Source: UBA493 sp035655435 (lineage in GTDB: Archaea; Iainarchaeota; Iainarchaeia; Iainarchaeales; Iainarchaeaceae). Taken from it: a stretch of DNA of 6,651 nt. Below, in pieces: positions 1 to 4,135 of the stretch. The DNA lies in the NCBI GenBank assembly GCA_035655435.1, contig DASRUN010000047.1:1-6651 (forward strand), written 5' to 3'. Position numbers and translations under genes: made by a program. Position 1 is the first letter of the stretch. Each line of letters begins with the position of its first letter. Below the pieces are notes generated by a model. That model was not told where the DNA came from. It made no database searches and saw nothing but the letters and a program-made list of their open reading frames with translations.

Positions 1-395
1 TTTTTCAGTTCCGGGATAAAGTTCGATTTTCCCTTTTTTGGTTCTTCTTTTTGTCCCTCTTCTTTGAGAATTTTTTTCCAGAAGGCCGTTCCGGCTTCCT
101 CATTTTTCACAAGCGGTTTTTCCTTTTTTGCGGAATCCAGCATTCCATCTTCTTCCGATCCCCAAAAATTCTTTTTAGAAGATTCTTTAGTATTAATTTT
201 TTGCTCTCCGGATTCCTGTGCTTTTGCCTCGTCTTTTTTTGTCGGAAGCTTTTTTGCAAACTCCAATGTTTCTATGGCCTCTTTCTTATCCAAACCCATT
301 TCCTTGAGGCTTATTATAATATCTTCCTCCGAAGTATGCGATTCAAGGAGTTTTTTTATTGCCTTTGCAAAAGCCTGTTTCCTGTTTTCGTCCAT
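1..395 (-). CDS. Charged cytoplasmic protein with N-terminal UBA-like helical motif, C-terminus cut by window edge (P0)
   Basis: I do not recognise a named family. The reading frame is open from ATG at 393-395 to the left edge, giving 131 codons and continuing beyond; an in-frame TGA sits directly before the ATG, so the start is firm. There is no signal peptide or membrane segment in the visible part, so it is probably cytoplasmic. Residues about 5-50 look like a compact three-helix unit: LLESHTSEEDIIISLKEMGL followed by DKKEAIETLEFAKK. This 'SEEDIIxxLKxMGxxxxEA' pattern resembles UBA-like helical modules common in DPANN proteins (inference by pattern). From about residue 52 the chain is rich in Lys, Glu and Ser and probably disordered, with two aromatic patches, NFWGSEED (76-83) and AFWKKILKEEG (104-114), that could be short binding motifs. 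It lies 33 bases downstream of P1 on the same strand, so co-transcription is likely. Function is unknown; a partner of the surface-protein tails is a guess from context. Confidence 0.88.
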   Translation of the reverse strand, partial: MDENRKQAFAKAIKKLLESHTSEEDIIISLKEMGLDKKEAIETLEFAKKLPTKKDEAKAQESGEQKINTKESSKKNFWGSEEDGMLDSAKKEKPLVKNEEAGTAFWKKILKEEGQKEEPKKGKSNFIPELK

Positions 396-428
396 TCACA
401 TCAGCATGATTTTTTATGCTTAATAACC
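396..428 (-). other. 33-base gap between P1 and P0 with a three-codon ORF before the P0 start
   Basis: This is the only space between genes in the window. On the minus strand it holds ATG CTG ATG TGA (407-396), in the same frame as P0 and directly abutting its ATG. It could be a minimal upstream ORF or simply chance. No convincing Shine-Dalgarno sequence precedes P0, unlike P2 and P1, which may mean P0 is translated by reinitiation after P1 or by another route. No promoter consensus is clear: the A-rich run around 408-416 is only about 13-21 bases upstream of the ATG, too close to be a TATA box for a transcript starting at the P0 ATG. Confidence 0.5.
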
Positions 429-1646
429 TTACTTTGTTTCTTCAATCTTCTTTTTCATCTGCTTTATTTTTTCATCAAGGTCTATAAGTCGTGCCTTGTA
501 TTCGGCAAGATTGCTCTTGTAGCTCGAGGCGGGCATAACGGCCTTTCCAAAGTACTCTGTTTGAATGTTTTTTATTAATTCCATTGTTTTTTCCCTTTCT
601 TTTTGCAGCGCCAAAAGATCAAATGATTTTTTCGTTTTTGAATAAAACAGTTTTGCAACAACCCCGAAAACCAGTATGAATGCCAGCACTATCAAACCAT
701 AACTTTTGAGGAGGCATGTTACGGAACAGGTTATGGTTAACTCCAAATTCGCCTCTGCCTGGTTTCCGGCGATATCCTCCACAAAAATCGTGTGGATCAG
801 GTTTCCCGATTCCTGCGCGTAATAGTTCAAAACAAGTTCTCCTTCAGAGTTCATTTCCATTGGGAATGTACTATTGTTAACCCTTAACTCGGCGGTTTCC
901 ACAAGCACTTTTGAAAGTTTCTGCCCGCTCGGATACCTCACCTTTACTCTAAACGGCACGGAGTCGCTCTGCTCAAAAGTCCTGTTTTCCGGTTCAATAA
1001 ACTCAAAATCGAATTGCGTTTGTACAATGTTTGTTTCTATTTTCCTTTCCCCGCCGTAATTTTTAGACTCTTGATTTTTTTGTGCGGTTACAAAAAGATC
1101 CCATTTTCCAATCTGTGAGTTGAATGGAATGCCGTAATTAATATCATATATGCCGTTTCCCTCATCTTTCAATTGTATTCTTCTTCCGAAAACATCAAAC
1201 ATCACAACTTCCGCCTCGAGAACAGGGTTTCCGGAATCAGTGATTTCAACGCTAATGAACACAGGTTCCCCTCGTTGGAACGTGAAAACCGCCGGACTCA
1301 AAAAAGTTATTCTGTAAAAAGCCGATTCAGGAACAGGCTCAATTTGAACAATTATTTGTGTTTCGCTGTTTTGCGTGAAAAGTGTTATTGTCCAGTTGCC
1401 GCTTGGGTCAAGATAAGAAGTTGAATGAGTATAACTGAATTTTCCTTCAAAACAGTTGATCTGCTCCTCAAAAATCTGCAGATTTCCAAGCTCGGCTTTT
1501 ATTTTGTGCACTTCTCCCGCATCACAGGAGCCGCTCAGGGGTATATCACTTCCTTTTTCATAGCCATTCTGTTCCGCTTTGAGGGTTAGGGAAAAAACCG
1601 TTCCTGAAATGAACAGCAAAAAAAATATAAAAAATAATTTTTTCAC
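429..1646 (-). CDS. Short surface-anchored Ig-like protein with conserved IQTxYF cytoplasmic tail (P1)
   Basis: This 405-residue type I membrane protein is probably a structural or binding protein; no catalytic motif is seen. Residues 1-19 form a Sec signal peptide (MKKLFFIFFLLFISGTVFS) with no lipobox cysteine. Three Ig-like beta domains follow at about 20-104, 111-208 and 212-307. The first carries C41 and C65, possibly a disulfide, and an LDPSGNWTI strand that matches IDPAGDWAI in P2. One transmembrane helix spans about 314-336, with C307 and C311 just outside it, then a charged helical tail containing IQTEYF (361-366), Y376 and Y383. Sequons such as NWT, NRT and NST suggest N-glycosylation. 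The start is GTG at 1644-1646, overlapping the P2 stop; an in-frame TAA two codons upstream rules out an earlier start, and the signal peptide fits. Compared with P2 and P3 it lacks the N-terminal domain, cysteine repeats and acidic-loop domain, so it is the minimal version of the family. The gene is confident; the role is unknown. Confidence 0.95.
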   Translation of the reverse strand: MKKLFFIFFLLFISGTVFSLTLKAEQNGYEKGSDIPLSGSCDAGEVHKIKAELGNLQIFEEQINCFEGKFSYTHSTSYLDPSGNWTITLFTQNSETQIIVQIEPVPESAFYRITFLSPAVFTFQRGEPVFISVEITDSGNPVLEAEVVMFDVFGRRIQLKDEGNGIYDINYGIPFNSQIGKWDLFVTAQKNQESKNYGGERKIETNIVQTQFDFEFIEPENRTFEQSDSVPFRVKVRYPSGQKLSKVLVETAELRVNNSTFPMEMNSEGELVLNYYAQESGNLIHTIFVEDIAGNQAEANLELTITCSVTCLLKSYGLIVLAFILVFGVVAKLFYSKTKKSFDLLALQKEREKTMELIKNIQTEYFGKAVMPASSYKSNLAEYKARLIDLDEKIKQMKKKIEETK

Positions 1647-1662
1647 TTTTTATCGCCTTTCC
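1643..1662 (-). promoter_or_regulatory. Ribosome binding site and GTGA coupling overlap for P1
   Basis: On the minus strand AGGCGAT (1658-1652) lies five bases before the GTG start. It is one base from AGGTGAT, the core of the standard Shine-Dalgarno sequence. The GTG start overlaps the P2 TGA stop as GTGA at 1646-1643. This supports the GTG start and points to translational coupling of P1 to P2, with the binding site lying inside the last codons of P2. Confidence 0.7.
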
Positions 1663-4123
1663 TGTTTTTCAGTTCTTTCCTAACACTCTCTAGTTCCTGT
1701 TCGTATTTAAGCATTAGCTCGTCGTACTTCTGCCTCGAAAGCGCCCCCAGCCTGAAATACCTTGTTTGTATTCCCCTGATTTTTTTTGTAAGCTCCTCCT
1801 CCTTTTCGGACAATTGGCCTTTTTGTTTTCTGCGTGAATAAAAATGCCACGACAAAAATCCTAATCCAATAATTCCCGCAACACCCAAAATTATTGCCTG
1901 CAAATAATGATCCAAATAATACTCGGGAGAATAACCCTCCGCGTTTATGCCGATTCCTTTAACTCCAATATTGTTCGATGAATCGGTTATTTCTATTATC
2001 CCGTTGAACGTTCCGATGTCAACAATTCGATAGGAGCCGACATAAAGGCCATTTGTGAATGTTAACGGAATTTCCTCTTCCTCGATTTTCAGCATGGCTC
2101 TCGCATTTTCAATGGGCAATCCCATTTCGTTCACGGCTTTGATTTTGAAAAAAACACTTTCCCCGGCTTGGTAAGTTTCCTTCTGTACGTTTACAATTTC
2201 TATTATAATATTAAATTTTTTCACTGCGATTTCAATGATTTTTCTCCCTTTCAAAGAATTTTTTTCCGCGCTAATGACAACACTTGCTTTTCCCGACGGG
2301 GTTTTCTCCGGGATCATAATGATCGCTGAATATGTTCCGCTTTCCGTTTCCGATAATTCAAAAGAATGCGTTCCATTTAGTGTGGCAGTTACTTTTGCGC
2401 CGGATATATTTTCTCCGTTATTTGCGACCTCAATTTCAATGCCAAATTTTTCTCCCGCAGAATACTCGTTTTTCAATTCGTTCAGAACTTTTATTGCCAA
2501 TGGAAGATTTTCTTCAGGTGAAATAAATTTTGCCGAGGTTATCCTTTCAATTTTATTTCCAAAATCGTCATTCCCGCTCACTTTAATCGCCCAATCTCCC
2601 GCAGGGTCAATCGAAAGTGATCTATAAGAATATTTAAAATTTCCAAAATTGTCGGTTTCAATATTCTCTCTGAAAATATTTTGTCCAAGATTTTCCGCCG
2701 TTATTTCCAATGTTGTTTTTACAGGCGCGCCTTTTTTTGCAATAGTTCCCTTTATTTCCAATGTCTCAGTCAGAACAAGCGTTTCCTTGTTTGTGATAAG
2801 CAACGTCTCAAGCAGCGGAACAACATTAAGATTCAGGTAAACACTTTTTCCGGCAGAGCTTATTTTTACCTGTTTCACTCCCTCACTTACACTTTCCGCC
2901 GAAAATGAGTTTGCATACAAACCATCATTTGATTTTGCATCATTATGCTTTCCATCATCAAAAAGTTCTTTAGTTCCAAAGAATCCTTCCGCAACAATAT
3001 TTTTTCCGGGATCCGCTTTAACTTCTATAGAAAAACTTTCCCCAAAATTCACATAATCCCCAAAAAGCGGTTTTAAAATTTCCATTTCCGTGTTTTCACA
3101 GTCGCTCGAACATGTTTCGCTTTGTTCACAGAATCCGTTCCCACAACAGAACAATTCCGGTTCCTCAGAACAATTGTTTTCAAAACACTCTTTTCTCGTG
3201 CAGGAATTAGTTGTTATTTCAGCTTCCGCAACAATTGTATTTGAGCATTGCGCAAAGCATGTTCCGGGAAAAAAACAAACATCCCTTGTTTGGGTGTGGC
3301 CATCATTACACTCTGAATCCGAACCGCATATGGGGTTGCATGAAATATTTCCGCACACGCCCTCACATGTTCCGGATTCATTGCAAATGTCAATTGTTAA
3401 CGGATCGGAATCCCTGCAATCAGCTCCCGTTGTGCAGGCCGGAATGCACGCATTGTGGCTGCAGCTTGCCTCGCATGTTTCGGCATTATTACACGTATCC
3501 GATGTGAAAGGATTGCCATCATCACATAAAAGGTTGTCAATGCATGCGATTGTTTCCAAAGAGCATTGGTTGAAATAAATCAGTGCCGTTCCAATGATTC
3601 CTTTGGCAACGAATTCCTCTCCTGAGGGAGATGTCCACGAACTGTTCGCGCTAAGTTCGGTTCCATCAATTTCCAATTTCCCGTTTTCAGACTTAAGAAC
3701 AACCTTGAGCCTGCTTCCCGGCTTTACATTTACCGCATTGCTTAACATAACTTTTGATTCTGCATTGTTCTCCGTTTCCCCGCTTGCAAGCAAAGTATTT
3801 TCAAGAGTCAAGGGTGTGAATTCATAAAGTTCCCAAGAAATTTTTTCTCCGGTAAAGCCGTTTGTCCAGAATATTATGCTTGTATACAATTGCGTTCCAT
3901 TTGCGAACGTGCTTGAATACCATGTTCCCAAAACATTTTCCGAATCAGGTTCAAATGCGGTTTCGGAGGAAGAAATATTAGGGATTGTTGTTGTCATAAA
4001 ATTTGCGGTCTTTCCCTCTATAAAAGTGGTGAAGTCATTTCCCCTGAACCAGTAAACACTTTCAGCCCCGAAAGCGCTTGCGCTGAAAATAAGTACTAAT
4101 GCCAATGCAAATACTTTCCTCAT
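1643..4123 (-). CDS. Large surface-anchored protein: N-terminal beta domain, three Cys-rich repeats, four Ig-like domains, TM helix, IQTxYF tail (P2)
   Basis: This complete 826-residue type I membrane protein is not a family I can name. Residues 1-19 or 1-20 are a Sec signal peptide (MRKVFALALVLIFSASAFG). About 21-186 form a beta-rich, Trp/Tyr-containing domain of unknown fold. Residues 187-342 are cysteine-rich: three repeats of exactly 36 residues starting at C194, C230 and C266, then a C-G-N-G-F-C-E-x-x-E-x-C-x-x-D-C motif at 327-342. About 345-435 is an Ig-like domain with an acidic loop, FDDGKHNDAKSNDGLYAN (388-405), like loops in secreted 'choice-of-anchor'-type proteins and possibly calcium binding. 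Three further Ig-like domains lie at about 437-535, 540-634 and 637-727. The transmembrane helix is at about 740-762 and the tail carries IQTRYF (785-790), Y800 and Y807. The ATG start overlaps the P3 stop by four bases and begins a clean signal peptide. A surface adhesin, receptor or scaffold role is inferred from architecture only. Confidence 0.96.
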   Translation of the reverse strand: MRKVFALALVLIFSASAFGAESVYWFRGNDFTTFIEGKTANFMTTTIPNISSSETAFEPDSENVLGTWYSSTFANGTQLYTSIIFWTNGFTGEKISWELYEFTPLTLENTLLASGETENNAESKVMLSNAVNVKPGSRLKVVLKSENGKLEIDGTELSANSSWTSPSGEEFVAKGIIGTALIYFNQCSLETIACIDNLLCDDGNPFTSDTCNNAETCEASCSHNACIPACTTGADCRDSDPLTIDICNESGTCEGVCGNISCNPICGSDSECNDGHTQTRDVCFFPGTCFAQCSNTIVAEAEITTNSCTRKECFENNCSEEPELFCCGNGFCEQSETCSSDCENTEMEILKPLFGDYVNFGESFSIEVKADPGKNIVAEGFFGTKELFDDGKHNDAKSNDGLYANSFSAESVSEGVKQVKISSAGKSVYLNLNVVPLLETLLITNKETLVLTETLEIKGTIAKKGAPVKTTLEITAENLGQNIFRENIETDNFGNFKYSYRSLSIDPAGDWAIKVSGNDDFGNKIERITSAKFISPEENLPLAIKVLNELKNEYSAGEKFGIEIEVANNGENISGAKVTATLNGTHSFELSETESGTYSAIIMIPEKTPSGKASVVISAEKNSLKGRKIIEIAVKKFNIIIEIVNVQKETYQAGESVFFKIKAVNEMGLPIENARAMLKIEEEEIPLTFTNGLYVGSYRIVDIGTFNGIIEITDSSNNIGVKGIGINAEGYSPEYYLDHYLQAIILGVAGIIGLGFLSWHFYSRRKQKGQLSEKEEELTKKIRGIQTRYFRLGALSRQKYDELMLKYEQELESVRKELKNRKGDKK
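3245..3544 (-). repeat. Three in-frame 36-residue cysteine-rich repeats in P2
   Basis: P2 residues 194-293 follow the spacing C-x5-C-x10-C-x5-C-x3-C-x4-C-x3 and restart at C194, C230 and C266, so each full unit is exactly 36 residues and 108 bases; the third ends after its fifth cysteine. The ten-residue loop is best conserved as DDGNPFTSDT in the first copy. The second (RDSDPLTIDI) and third (NDGHTQTRDV) copies are degenerate. The six cysteines per unit probably form disulfides and the acidic loop could bind calcium; both are inferences. Confidence 0.9.
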
Positions 4124-4135
4124 TTTTTCCCCTTC
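4120..4135 (-). promoter_or_regulatory. Ribosome binding site and ATGA coupling overlap for P2
   Basis: GAAGGGG (minus strand, 4135-4129) sits five bases before the P2 ATG and is a reasonable purine-rich Shine-Dalgarno match. The ATG at 4123-4121 shares ATGA with the P3 stop TGA at 4122-4120. Together these support the chosen start and translational coupling of P2 to P3. Confidence 0.65.

Noticed and set aside
403..420. AGCAT...ATGCT inverted repeat between P1 and P0, as a terminator or operator
   Set aside because: The stem is only 5 pairs with an 8-base loop, it is AT-rich, and no U tract follows on the minus strand. Chance explains it.
51..578. Plus-strand open frame rich in Phe, Leu and Cys that could pass for a membrane protein
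   Set aside because: Its Phe/Leu runs are the complement of Lys/Glu codons in P0 and the P1 tail, and it crosses two real genes and the gap between them.
1618..1646. A8 and other homopolymer runs in the P1 signal-peptide codons as a phase-variation tract
   Set aside because: The runs are what Lys/Phe/Leu codons give in a low-GC genome. Nothing here shows slippage; variation among reads would be needed.
1590..1646. Lipoprotein signal for P1
   Set aside because: There is no cysteine after the hydrophobic stretch; the first cysteine is at residue 41.
3245..3544. Dockerin or EF-hand assignment for the DDGNxxTxD loops
   Set aside because: The loop lacks the 12-position EF-hand pattern with a final Glu/Asp and sits inside a six-cysteine unit, unlike cysteine-poor dockerins.
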